Shown: positions 12,736 to 24,215 of the stretch, one piece after another
How the letters are laid out: every line of letters starts with the position of its first letter
Position numbering within the stretch: position 1 is the first letter of the stretch
NCBI RefSeq assembly: GCF_945859705.1
Contig: NC_079136.1
Span: 52,590,094-52,654,093 of the forward strand
Length of the DNA stretch: 64,000 bases
Source of the DNA: Episyrphus balteatus
Lineage: Eukaryota > Arthropoda > Insecta > Diptera > Syrphidae
Reading direction: 5' to 3'
Notes under the pieces: generated by a model
Databases searched by the model: none
The model's input: only the letters and a program-made list of their open reading frames with translations
What the model was told of the DNA's origin: nothing
Translations under genes and position numbers: made by a program

Positions 12736-12847
12736 CTTTGGTCGGCATTTAAAAAGTTTCTTGGGAATGTTATATTCTCTGGACTTATCACAGGATAACT
12801 GCCAGCTTTTAAGTGAAGTGTAACATCACGGGGCTTACATACTCTAT
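12736..12847 (-). CDS. TMEM8/PGAP6-like protein, coding exon 2
   Basis: A 112-bp internal exon on the minus strand. It follows a polypyrimidine tract and the acceptor TTTACAG (AG at 12849-12848) and ends before the donor GTGAGT (12735-12730). The single base left over from exon 1 joins its first two bases to make a His codon. The frame then stays open for 37 codons and passes two bases to the next exon. The peptide includes CKPRDVTLHLKAGSYPVISP followed by an N-glycosylation sequon (NIT). This fits the extracellular N-terminal region of TMEM8/PGAP6 proteins, where a cysteine precedes a V-T-x-H beta strand, a glycine and a P-V-I-N/S-P motif. PGAP6 is a GPI-specific phospholipase A2-type membrane protein; function here is inferred from family only. 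The next exon is outside the window. Confidence 0.85.
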
Positions 12848-13344
12848 CTGTAAATTATAAAAAAAAAAAATAGTTAAAATCTATTTTTCTCAAGAATACT
12901 TGTTGTTTCAAGCTAAAAATATCAAAGATACAAATATGAAAAGATATACAAAAAATAACAAAAAATGGAAAGCGATGTTATTTCCCTTTTAAAGCATTGT
13001 CATTCATAAATCGTAAGCTAAATGCTTATGTCTTGGTCTACAAAGTGGCCTGCAGAATATACAACAATACATTTTGTTTCTATTAAACTACAGCCCGATT
13101 TTTGATGGATTAATATTTTATTTAGAGCAGCATAATTTTTTTTTCGAAAATGTTTGAAAATTTTTATAAATACATTTCATAAGTTGTCAATCTCAAATTT
13201 TCATGTTTCTTGCATTTTTCTCCTTAGATCACTCACAATTAAATTTAAAAAGATGAAATACATATCGTATTTTTTAAGAATTGTGTAAGAAATCAAATAT
13301 AACCGTATTGAAATTTAAATAACGACAGAAAAAAATTTTTGGGT

Positions 13345-13680
13345 CGTATTCAAAAACCCCGAAAACTCAAAATCTGGGAAATTTAAAATCCCGAAAGCTT
13401 ATAATTCTGAAAATCTAAAATTTAAAAACCCAAAATCTCGAACGAGATCCTTATAGTTCTGTTAAAATCAATAAAATTGTGTTTTTTTTATTAAAGTTTC
13501 CTGAATCCGGAAAACCCATCCTAAAAACACATAATTCGAAAATCCAAAATCTAGTGTTTTTCAGGATTGTGGGTTTTCGTGGTTTTGGATTTTCGGGATT
13601 CTGGGTTTTCCGGATTCTGGATTTTCGGAATTTTAGGTTTTCTGGATTCAGAATTCCGAAATTGTGTTCGTCTAACAAAA
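13345..13680. repeat. Inverted minisatellite, unit CCGAAAATCCAAAATCT
   Basis: The left part (13351-13445 and 13498-13550) is made of degenerate units of about 16 bp such as CCGAAAACTCAAAATCTGG. The right part (13555-13672) has the reverse complement, such as GGATTTTCGGGATTCTGGG. The two halves can form a large imperfect hairpin with a loop around 13446-13497. The proline-rich and phenylalanine-rich open frames on the two strands are products of the repeat. Confidence 0.8.
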
Positions 13681-13747
13681 TTTTTTATATTGAAAATTTG
13701 ATGATATTATTTCTATCGCACGTTGTGCAGTCAAAATGAACAACAAC

Positions 13748-14367
13748 TAGGGTCGGGTCAAAATTCCGGCTTCAAAAATCTGCTTTTTTAACGAAAATTA
13801 TGTTTTTCAAAATTCTGCTTTTTTTCTATTCTGCCTTTCAAAATTCTGCTAGCATTATACTTGAACAAAAAAATTCTGCCAATTCTGTTTTTTTTTTATA
13901 ACATATGCGCTGACTAAAGAAAAATACACCTCATTAACGTAATTCAATATTGGTACTTTAATAAATTTTGTTGTTTAAGTGTCGCAAATATTTTTTAAAA
14001 TGCATAGACTGACTTTCTTTCAAATAAAATCTATAACTTATTGGAACCGATGTTGTTTGATACAAAATATTCCTTTTCTTATACAAATTTTTGAATATTC
14101 ATCTTTATTTAATAAATTAACAAATTTTGAATTATTTTCGGAAATGTTTAGTATTAAAAATATTAAGAAGAATTTTGAAAAACAGAATTTTGAAAAGCAG
14201 AATTTTGAAAAGCAGAATTTTGAAAAACAGAATTATGAGAAGAAGAATTTTGAAAAACAGAATTTTGAAAAGCAGAATTTTGAAAGCAGAATTTTATAAA
14301 GCAGAATTTTGAAAGCAGAATTTTGACAAAAGAATTTTTACCCCGGCAGAATTTTGACCCCAACCCC
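13748..14367. repeat. Inverted minisatellite, CAAAATTCTGC units flanking a spacer
   Basis: The left arm (13748-13890) carries units like CAAAATTCTGCTTTTT. The right arm (14161-14367) carries about a dozen inverted units, AGCAGAATTTTGAAA. They flank a non-repetitive spacer of about 270 bp. The outer ends are mirror images: GGGTCGGGTCAAAATTCCGG on the left, GCAGAATTTTGACCCC on the right, followed by AACCCC. This is foldback-element-like architecture (long inverted ends built of tandem repeats). Related arrays lie at 40.1-41.9 kb. Confidence 0.85.
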
Positions 14368-15099
14368 AAAAATTTCTCAATGCTCAGGAAAAATTCCAAA
14401 CTTCTGAAATCCTAGCACACACTTTTATGGTTTGACACAATTAAACAGTTGTATCAAATCACGGGTTACAAAATACTCAAGGTGTCTCGTTGTTATCTAG
14501 AGTTCGATTTTTGTTACATTCTTCAAAATCAAAAGCATCAATTTTTCGCTGAATTTCCACGCTCCATTTAATTAAAAGTGAATCAAATCGAACTAAATTC
14601 CAAAGAACTCAACTGACAATTATTAGTAAATTACTTTACACAGCAAAATAATTGATAAAAAGGAATCTACGTTGTCTTTGCATCAAAGGAGCAACTCTCT
14701 TGCTAAATTAAATCATAATGTTCTTTCAAAGTGTCTTCAAATTGTTACCTAATTTACACTCACTGTACCACTGACTTTTAACACTACATAATACAATGTA
14801 ACTGGATACTCTTACATACATACAGAACAAATAGATATACATATAATTTTGTTCACTTTTGTGTAATACACTCCTTTTGCAAAAACGGATAAAATCTTCT
14901 TTCACCCACACCTAAAACCTCAGAAACAGAGTCACCTTTTAGGTATCTCCCATCAACCCACCTCCAGCAATTCAATTTTCTCATCGCCACTACAAAGGAC
15001 ACACAATCCTTGTGAGAGCAGGAGGAATCATATCTAAATTACTTTTAGGTATAGGTGACTTGGCTATATTCTGGTGAGGTGTAATCTAACAATAATAAA

Positions 15100-15800
15100 A
15101 GCATGGTAACGGTTACGGTTTCGATGGTTGGTGGTGGTGGTGGCGGTGGCAAGTGAGGTGAGTCTAATGGAATATTCTCAAAAGCAAACGGGGAATAGGT
15201 TATGTTCTTTCAACAACGATGCCGCAGCGACGACAGTGACAACGGTGGCGGCTCGTGTCCTTGGAGATGTCCTCGTGGATGAGAGATAGCATAGGGAGAG
15301 AGACAGAAAATATACACAGGATGAATGAAGCCCGTCAAAGCATTCACTCAAAGCAATGCAATGAAGCTTGAAACCCCCGAACCGAACTGTAATGTCAAAG
15401 AAATATGACTTCTATCACTGTTATACTGTTACATATTTGAGGGTTCTAAAAATGTAGCTATAGGGAGAAGGGGAGCTTGTTGTTTGTCAACAAAATGACG
15501 ACGTGACGTGCTAAAAGCTATTCGCTATTGATTTCTTGAGATGCCATGTGATACGACCTCTCTTCTTTTCTTTTGGTTGATGGGGGGTTTTAGGTGTTTG
15601 GTTTGGAGCAGTATGATGATGGTGTGAATCTTATAGAAAGTTATTGAATGAAGTGCATCGTCGCGTCGTCGTCGTTCTTGTTGTCATATCTCCATAGTCA
15701 TCGTCGGTTGGTCGATGTCATCGACGTTAAGGTGACAATTTTAGAAGGTTTGATGTTGATTTTGATGACGATGGCATCAATAGTTTGGTGATGAAAACAC
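15100..15800. other. GC-richer block inside intron 1
   Basis: Unlike its surroundings, this stretch has mixed sequence with GGT/GGC, GACGACG and CGTCGTC trinucleotide runs (for example 15130-15160, 15215-15260 and 15658-15720). It has no long open frame and no transposon ends. Such islands in long fly introns can be enhancers; here that is only a possibility. Confidence 0.35.
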
Positions 15801-17199
15801 AGTTGAAAGCCACTTTGAAAAGAAGGTGTGGAGAGAAATGTTGAATGTGAGACATTAGAATGGCGATTTGACCTAGTTGGAAAGTTGTTTTCGATTAGAA
15901 GACATCAAAATAGAGTGAATTGCACTGGTAGAGTGTTAAAAGTTTAAAAGGAGTGTTTGTGATAGTATCCATACAAGGTTACAGGAGATAAATTTTACTT
16001 CTTTGGTAACATTTTATGAGAAGGTTTCTATAGCAATTCAAGGACTTGAAAAAGTGATTTCGATGATATTAAATGAAAGATGATCGCAAATATTGTGGGT
16101 TCCAACAATCAATAATGCGGTTTTCATCGAAGAAAGCAGAACCTGCAAGAAAATTTAGCAACCATCACTGATACCGTTTTATTATTCATTGCAGAAAACT
16201 ACTTTTAAGGACGCATTATAGAAGTAACAGTTACACTAAAAGTTCAAATTACAAAAATTACAAAAGTTACAAAATACAGTCTTTTTTCTGACCTTTAAAT
16301 TTATTTTCAATACGTCTTTGAAAAATATCTATTTTCTGCATTAAATAGGTAACAGTGTTATAATAAAACAAAAAAAATTAATTTTCAACTTTCAAAAATT
16401 CCTGCTCTGGGAGAAGGTTAACATTTTTTATCTTCAGAGGATAATTTTTGGACAGAGAGTTTTGTGGTTTTTTTTTAATAAATGGTCAAAAACTGGAAAT
16501 TATCAGAAAAATTTTAGAAAGCAATTTAACATTATGATTGTGTATTAAAAGAAAATAAATATTTTTTAATATTTTTCAATTTTTTGATATTAAATAAATT
16601 CAAGTTAAGTCAAGTCAAAAATGTATCCCAATTCACACAGCTAAAGAGCAGGCTCACCTCAATAATATATTTAACCAAATTCACACACACGAATTCAAAA
16701 TAAATTTTTGAGCACCAAAAAAGGGAAACCGTTTTTGAGTTTAAAAATTTTACGGCCGCAATTTTTTCGAACAATGGTTAGAATTTTTTAAAAGTTGAAA
16801 AAAAAAAATATAAAAAAAAATATTGAACTTAGAGGTCCAGAAATGTATAACATTGTAAGGAGCAACTTTTAAGACCCGGAACAACTTTTAAAAACAAAAT
16901 TTTTGAAAAAAAAGAAGCTAGGTCAAAACGTTTTTCAATTTTGTTTAAATTTATTTAAAAATATTTATTGAGATTTTTTTTTTTTGAAAATCGTTACAAT
17001 TTAAAAATGAATAATTTTGTATACAAATATTATAATTTTCTAACATTAAAAAAAAAAAAGTTGGCAAATCATTTTTAAGAAAATATTAATTAGCATTTAA
17101 AGACAAATTTCAAAGAAATTCATAAAACCATTTTAAAAAAATTGATTATTCAAAACAAAACAACATTGCATTGTTTTTAAAAAATTTTAAAATGTTACT

Positions 17200-17520
17200 T
17201 TAACGCTTTTGTTGAAATCGGCATCGTCGTTTCCGAGAAAATCAAAATAAAAAAAAATAAAATGGTTCTACGACAGCTACCTTTATTATATTTTTTTTTT
17301 ATTTTAAAAATTGGGTCTTATTTGTAGCATTACACATAAAATTTTGTATAAAACCATTAGATCCGTTTTTGAAAAAAAAAAAAATATAAACATTTCTTTT
17401 TTGGTTATATGACGGGCACCGTTCGTTTTGGTCCAAAAAATAAAATTCACAAATGGATCCACGTATGTACTTGGCTTTATGGTAAAAGTTGCTTAAAATG
17501 TTAAAATTTTGTAGCATCAA
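17200..17520 (-). repeat. Diverged minus-strand copy of the dispersed AACGG-repeat family
   Basis: Read on the minus strand, it has a GGTGCCCGTCATATAACC segment resembling GGTACCTGCCATAGAACC in the repeats at 8.8 and 59.6 kb. The same stretch also carries a run resembling their AAAACGG...ACGATTTTG blocks. Divergence is high and the boundaries are uncertain. Confidence 0.4.
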
Positions 17521-18324
17521 TTAAAAAAAAAAAAATTTACTATTAATTTGGTAAGAAAGTATTTAAAACGCCTTTTTAATCTCCAAACAAAATAAACCAT
17601 TTAACTTCTTCTATAACAATTAATTTAAATTTTTTCTTGTTGATTAAAAAAATATATTCTTAAAAAAAATTTTCAAAAAATAATTTGGTATGCTATTCTT
17701 TACAAAATTATTATTATTAGATATAAAAATAAAATAAAAAAAAAAACTACATACGAACCCGTATGTATTACAAAAAAAAAAAAAAACAAAAATGAAATAC
17801 ATATTGTCGCTGTTTAAGAAAACTGGCATGGCTCAAAATTTTTAATTCTTCAGAAAAGCTGTTTTAAATTCCAAGTTTGTCAATTTTCCATACTATGTAT
17901 TTTCATAAATTGAAGAAAAAGAATCAGCTGTGTAAATTTATACTGAATTTACAAAAATTTAGAATGTATAATTTCCAGTATATTGGCACTAATAACTCAA
18001 AAACCAGGATTTTTGAGTTATGCCCGTTTTCTAAAACAGCGACGTTATTTAAAAAAACTCAGGCGCTTTTTATTATTTTTTTTTTAAATATCGGTTAGGT
18101 CATTCAGAGAAAGGCAGAAATAATCAAGAAAACTGTTCGATGACAGGAAACATTACAATTGCTCCTGAATTACCTGAGTAGGTACGCATGTATTTTATTT
18201 AATCTAAATCGCTAAAGCTGCTTGTGAGAAAAACAACCTTTTCCATTTTAGTTCTTCCTTGACTTCTTCGTCATATTACCACCTAAACCATAATTGGTTT
18301 CTATTTGAAACAAAAGTAAATAAC

Positions 18325-18347
18325 AAAAAAAAAAAAAAAAAAAAAAA
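18325..18347. repeat. 23-bp poly-A tract (poly-T in the gene sense) just inside intron 1
   Basis: On the minus strand the intron starts GTAAGTA and then runs into 23 consecutive T beginning at intron position +8. The donor itself matches the consensus. The length is probably polymorphic and prone to sequencing error. Confidence 0.9.
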
Positions 18348-18354
18348 TACTTAC

Positions 18355-18658
18355 GAAAGGCACTTTTAGACTCCTCCAATGCTTTGAATGTAAAATAAGC
18401 TGTCCTCGAATCTGGTGGTATGCGAAAATGTAATATCGATACATCCTTGTAAGCTGTATACTTGAGCAGTGTATTCGATGGCAGTCGTACAATTAATGTT
18501 TGATCTTTTGGTATTGGTAATTGATCCATTTTATCCACTGGTATCTCATTTGTTAGATGTTGTGATGACTGATGATTTACTTGAACACTGGCATAACTGT
18601 TACTGTTGGTAATTATAACTAAGAGTATTCCAAAATAGACTAGAATTTGGCTGTACAT
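18355..18658 (-). CDS. TMEM8/PGAP6-like protein, coding exon 1 with signal peptide
   Basis: The first 101 codons plus one base of the gene. The ATG at 18658-18656 has A at -3. Residues 1 to about 21 form a signal peptide (MYSQILVYFGILLVIITNSN, then SYA). Next comes a polar linker and a segment containing DVSILHFRIPPDSRTAYFTF. This matches the region of TMEM8/PGAP6 proteins where an aromatic residue plus V/I-x-x-F-x-(F/V)-P-P-D is followed by a second beta strand before a cysteine. The exon ends at the donor GTAAGT (18354-18349) in phase 1, and exon 2 restores the frame and supplies the cysteine. The protein should enter the secretory pathway and face outward. The full family protein has several C-terminal membrane segments, which lie outside the window. 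I assign the family from remembered pattern, not a search. Confidence 0.87.
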
Positions 18659-18859
18659 AGTGATTTTTATTTTTTTTTTTTTGGTTTTTTGAGAGAGAAA
18701 AGATTGTTACTTCAGGTTTTTTTGTTAGTAATTTGTATGTTAAATGAAATAAAATAGTTTTTGAGGTGAAGGGTTTTGGTTCCCTGAAAACATCCAAACC
18801 AAATACTATTTCATAATTTTGGTAGCATTAGCATCATTTGCATGTCTCTTTTGGAGCTC
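18659..18859 (-). other. 5' UTR part of coding exon 1, with 3' splice site and upstream ORFs
   Basis: On the minus strand a pyrimidine-rich stretch ends in CTTTCCAG with AG at 18861-18860, so the exon probably starts at 18859 and an upstream non-coding exon exists. Two upstream ORFs lie in it: a 10-codon ORF (18843-18811) and a 65-codon ORF starting at 18797 that runs past the main ATG in another frame to 18600. If the acceptor is right, the main start is reached by leaky scanning or reinitiation. Confidence 0.65.
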
Positions 18860-18861
18860 CT

Positions 18862-20457
18862 GGAAAGAAAACAAATATAAACAAAATTAGTTTTTTAATG
18901 AAAAAAGTTTCAAAAGTTCTAAAATAATTAATTAAAGTTTGAAAAGAAAAAAATCTATAATTACAAATAAATTCGCATTATTAAATTTTATGAACTTTAA
19001 ATGAAGTTAAAATCCCTCAACAACTTTTGTGTGCGTTTTGAGCTAATTTAATACACGTTTCTAGTTCTATAAACACATCTCTCCACTCTGTGTTCATCAC
19101 CGTTCAATGCTCCAAAATTAGATCTAAAAACCTTGATGGAATTGATTTTAATTAATTCACATTCAAATCAATGTCGAGTTGAAATGCGTTCAACAAGGAC
19201 ACAACGCCACTCGTCGACAACGACGACAACCATATCACGTATCTATGGCGCCTGCCGCGCGCGCTCGGTAATGCAAATAAAGTGTTTTTTGATTTAATGC
19301 TAATTTCAATTTTCTAATGAGAAAGAGAAATTAGTTTTTGAATTCAAATGGCGACGACATGAAATGAATACGACGATGACGAATTGCCAATAAATGTTGT
19401 ATGCTCAACGAGGATAATAATTATTTTTTAATTCAGTTTGTGGTAAGCCAATCATTTTATTTTCCCCGAATTGAAATCACTGCGGATGTGTATATAGTAT
19501 ATATAAATTTTGATTCGATGAAAGAAAGGACACACAAATACACTCAATATATATAAATTTGGGACGAGACATGCTATAGTGAAATATAAATTGACTAATT
19601 TCCATTAGTTGATTTGACGATGATGTTTTATTTCGAGGGGGGAAATTGTATAATGTTTTTAAAATTAGAAAATATCCCAAACCAAAATGAAGTTATTTTG
19701 TTTGGTTTTCACCAGTGCCAGCGAATGCATAATAAATATTATCGAATATGATATTTTCAATGAGGTGGATGGAAAAGAGATTGAAAACTAATTGAATTCG
19801 GAGTTGATTTAACCAATTGGATTCTTGTTTAAACATTTTTTTGGGGGAATTATAAATGGATTTATTGGGTACCATCATGATGCAGTGTGTGCTTTGTAAT
19901 TTATTTGTTTTTTGTTGGGTTATTTGAAGTTATTACAGCATAGAACTTTTTGATGGTTTGATTTGAAATTGTGTATGAAAAGGAAATCCCATGTGAAATA
20001 GATAATAAACATTGATGAAAATTGCTAAAGGAATATTTGTATGGATTATTTTGATTCTTGGTTCTTTCTATTATATTTATTTTTCTAACTGATTTTTGGC
20101 AAAAAGTCCATATTTATGCTACACCACAAGAAAAAAAAATCTAGAGTCTCTTTAAAGAGTGCTTGCATTGAAAACACAGTTAAAAAATTAATAATCATTT
20201 TTATCAAACTTAGAAAATGGTATTTTTATGGTGTTTTTATGGATGATGGAAATATTATAAAAATCGATTCACCAGTCGACGAATTTAGAACCTTTATAAG
20301 TCGGTAAAAAGAAACGGTTGCAGCAAAAATACAGTTTCGGGTTTTAAAAATATGCTTTTATTTCAAAAATACGATCGAATTAAGATTAAAAAGTTTTCTT
20401 TTATAAAACTCTTTAGTTTTGATCCAAAAAAAAAGTCATGTGTGCAATTCACACGTG
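18862..20457. other. Non-coding DNA upstream of exon 1
   Basis: Probably intron between the unseen 5' non-coding exon and 18859. 19180-19270 is GC-rich with GACGACGAC and a GCGCGCGC run. No gene, RNA gene or transposon end was recognised. Confidence 0.5.
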
Positions 20458-21272
20458 GTAGAAGTGAAACCTTAAAAAAAAATTTTTCTTGTTTTTCTAT
20501 TTTTTATTCTATCTCCTTTAAATGTATGTTTTTTATATGACAACCTATATTAATTTTATATCATCTGAAAGCTTATTGTTTCAGCTCAAAATATTTATAC
20601 CGTCCCTGTCTATACAACATCTACAAAAAGAGCTTATTTTTTTCAAATCAAATCACTTTTCATCAAAAAACCAAAAAAATAAATCTTTTTTCTCTTTTAA
20701 CACCATTAAATATATTTTTTTAAATGACAACCTATAGTAAATTTTATATCATCTGAAAGGTTATTTCACATTTTATATGACGTATGAATCATATTTCTAC
20801 CATGCCTAGAAAAAAAAAAAAGAATTTTTTAAAGCCAACTATGTCGAAATTTCAATCTGAGATTACGTTGATTCCTACACTGGTCATCGTCAACAGATCT
20901 TCACAGGTGTTTTGAGGTATTTTTCAAGTTTTTCAATTTAAGATTGTGTAACTTGTAGAGTTCGTACAGTTAATTGTGATATATCAAATGAAAGGTTATG
21001 TTATCAGCATGCGTAAGTTAAATCTAATTTGTATGTGTACTAGATCAAAAGATATAACGTGTGTAAAAAAAAGAACATCTTTTTACCGTTATCTCAGAAT
21101 TTTGAATATGAAATTAATCGAAATTTTTTACATTTGTAGTTTATTTAATTACCTATTTACAGTATAAATTTCATTCATCTATCTATTAAAACAAAAAAGT
21201 TATAACAAGTTGAATGTTCGTGTCACGTTTTCGTTTCATCTTGTTTCAAATCACTACGATACTAAAAAAGTT
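20458..21272 (+). repeat. Dispersed repeat family B, copy 1
   Basis: About 0.8 kb closely similar to 42415-43190. It begins GTAGAAGTGAAACCTTAAAA and ends AAGTTTTCACTT. The outermost AAGTGAAA and TTTCACTT are inverted, so these may be short terminal inverted repeats. Landmarks are two TTTTATATCATCTGAAAG blocks, GCCAACTATGTCGAAATTTC, GAGATTACGTTGATTC, CTTGTAGAG and GTTCGTGTCACGTTTTCG. It has no coding capacity and no clear target duplication. Confidence 0.75.
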
Positions 21273-24213
21273 TTCACTTCAAAAGGTCTCCAATAGGAAA
21301 GAAAATCACCCAAAAATATTAACTTGCTTTTAAAATTAATCAAAAACTTATAATAAGTGTAACTTTTAACCAAAAAAAAGCTATTTCTTACAATTGTGTT
21401 ATAAGTTGAGCAAAACAAAAAATTTTTTAAATACATATAATTTGAAAGTTGGTTCAATATTTGTAGCATTCTAATTTTTTTCTTCTCAAACGATTTCGTA
21501 TAAACCTTATTCCCATAATATTCAAAGTAATTACAATAAAAATGCATTTTTTAAACCTACAATACGATACTTAATTCAGTCTGCACATTCATGGATGTTT
21601 CCTTCCTTATAGCAGGTAACTCGCAAATGTCCAGAAATCTGAATAAATCAAATTCTTTTCGGCCCTTGTCGTTTTCTCTTAACGCTGTCACTCACTTGTT
21701 CCTCATATAAAACAAACCTGGTTATCCAATTTTTCTGTTGTATTATTTAACACTTGGAATAATCAAATGAAAGTATGGAATTAATTTGCTTGTGCTTTAT
21801 GTAAAGTTGTCGAGTCGTAGTCATAGTGTTATCCCAGATCCCGCACTAATGGACTATCAACCTATTTTAATTTACTTTTTCTCTCTATCTCTCTCTTTCT
21901 CTCTAGGCTTGACTCAACTCAGTTTGGCATCAAGCGACACAGACACACTAATCCTCTCGCCTGCCTCTGACACGACACACAGCAGACCGTTCTGCACTGA
22001 TGGCAGTGTCCTTAAAATCCTTAAGCCACTTGAAATTCAGAGTGTTAAATGTTACCTCACTGAATAGTGAATATACCATATGAATATCATAGTTTGAATA
22101 ACAACAACAACGAAAAATACAAAAACAACACAGACGAGACGATATATACGACAAAAAACGCTTCATATGGCACTTTTGGAAAATTAAGTGCAAATATCTG
22201 TGTGCAGTTATGTTGGTTTGTACAACGAAAATTATCCTTAATTCCCATATGAGCTCTTTTAAACATGAATAATGTATTCGAGTCCAGAACCTCTATAATA
22301 CGTACGAGTGTATGCCAAAATTTATGTACGTGTGTTGTATAGTAGGTACGGGCTATATTTAAATTTAAGAAAAACCATAGAAAGTGAGTTAGGGTTCATA
22401 ATACTGTCACTTGCTCGTGTCCGAATAGAAATGACAAAATAAAACAAAAATTTATTTAGCCCGTTCAGAAAAAGGTAGAAAAAACATTGATGGCAATAAG
22501 GATGACAACTACTACGCTCTTCGACTATGTAGAAGTCCATACGTACGTTAACTAAAAACACCATAACGATATTTATATTCTATGTGAATTTCGTTGGTAT
22601 AAAATTGCATGAGATGATATTTCTTCGTGTGTCTGTCCATAAAATGAATGTTTTACGACTAAAAGTAAAAATATTCAAATTTACTATACGAGTTGTCTTG
22701 TTGTTTGCCTATTTAAGAGTTGTGTGTGTGTACGCTTTCAGAAGATCCTGACAATTTTACTCATACAAAATTTATACTAAAACTAAACATATTTCTTACA
22801 CTCTATGGTAATTGATTTAAGTCACATTGTTTTTGGGAACTTTCTATTCAATTAAAAAAATTGAATTCGAAAACAATTATTGTAATGCTAATAAATCTAC
22901 TTAGCAGCTTTCGAATCACATTGTTCAATCACTTTTAAAGCACACTCATTAATTTTTATTTACTAAGTTAGATTTTATCCATAACTTTGAGTCCAAGATA
23001 GTTGTGAAAAAATCTAAATTTTACTCATTAAAAAAAGGTACGTATACGCCACAGTGATCCACAATGTATATCTATTAATTTGCCACTTAAAGTCGAAAAC
23101 TTCAAACTTCTGAGTAATAAAAAAAAAACACCGTTTTATGCATGATGTATAAGTACATGTTTCTAAAACCAAAATTGTAATGTGTGTTGTATTGGGTAGC
23201 TAGCCACGGTGGTCTTGAAAACGAGGCAGGGTTTATAAAAATGGATCCCAAAAGTGATGATGCAGATTTGTTCGAAATGATCTCAGGATTCCAAATTTGT
23301 AAATTTCAAAATCGTACCTGATCCCTTTTTTGAGTTACAGGCATTATACATATATATACATTTGACTTAGAATGGGGGAAAAAAAATTAAACAAAAAACA
23401 ATAGCTCATTATAATGTCCTATACCTTTTTGGAAAGCTAAAATATACTCCTTGAATTTGATGTTTATTTGAAGTTGATTGAGTAAATAGTTTTTGAGAAA
23501 TTTAATTTTAAAGTTAAATATTTTTTTTTCTTTTAGTTTATTATATTCATTTGTTTTTAATAAAGGGTACATTTTTTTGCTCTCATTGATTTTTAGTCAA
23601 AAACAAAAAACCGCATGTTTAAAAGTATCTTAGTTTTTAAGATTTAAGGAAAAATGTATCTTTTCTCCAAATTTTTTCAGCTATTTTTAAATTTTGTTTT
23701 CAAATAAAAAAAGAATTAGCCTCAAATCAATTGGAAAAAAAGGTCACTGTAACACGCTGCTGATCAGGACGTCTTCTTTTTAAAATTAACGCAAAAGGTC
23801 ATTATGGATTCATGGAAAATGGCTCTTACGATGAAAATCGAGAAACGGTTTTGTGGTCCCTGAGGACCTTAGCTGTCCTGAAATCTATGTTATGTGGGAT
23901 ATATTTCTAATATACGTAATATATAACTCTTACATTTCAAAAATAGTCCTGAAATATTCAGAACGTTATTAAAATAATTTAAAAAAAATATAAAAATAAA
24001 AAAAAACTCTAAAAATGGCAAAAAAAAAAACATTTAAAAAAAACACAAAAAATGAACAAAAAACCTCAAAAAAGGACCAAAAATACCACTACGTTCTTGG
24101 GGTTGATTCTGAGTCACACTAAGTGTGATTAGAACTTACAAATCTGTTGATTGAATAACCATTAAAATTGTAAACAATAGCTCATCAGTATTGATTAATC
24201 TATCATGTGAAAC
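21273..24213. other. Non-coding DNA
   Basis: 21780-22260 has mixed composition with a CTCTCTCT tract (21887-21906) and could be regulatory. 23038-23057 carries, inverted, the TCACTGTGGCGTATACGTAC motif found at four places in the window. 23340-24100 is very AT-rich with poly-A runs. No gene was recognised. Confidence 0.45.
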
Positions 24214-24215
24214 TA

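Larger units (their letters stand above)
12848..18354 (-). other. Intron 1 between the two coding exons
   Basis: A 5507-bp intron with donor GTAAGT at 18354-18349 and acceptor AG at 12849-12848, joining coding exons in matching phase. It carries two inverted minisatellites (13345-13680 and 13748-14367), a GC-richer block (15100-15800) and a diverged copy of a dispersed repeat (17200-17520). No other gene is visible. Confidence 0.8.

Noticed and set aside
13451..13739. Open frames on both strands rich in Pro/Arg or Phe/Gly
   Set aside because: By-products of the inverted CCGAAAATCC minisatellite.
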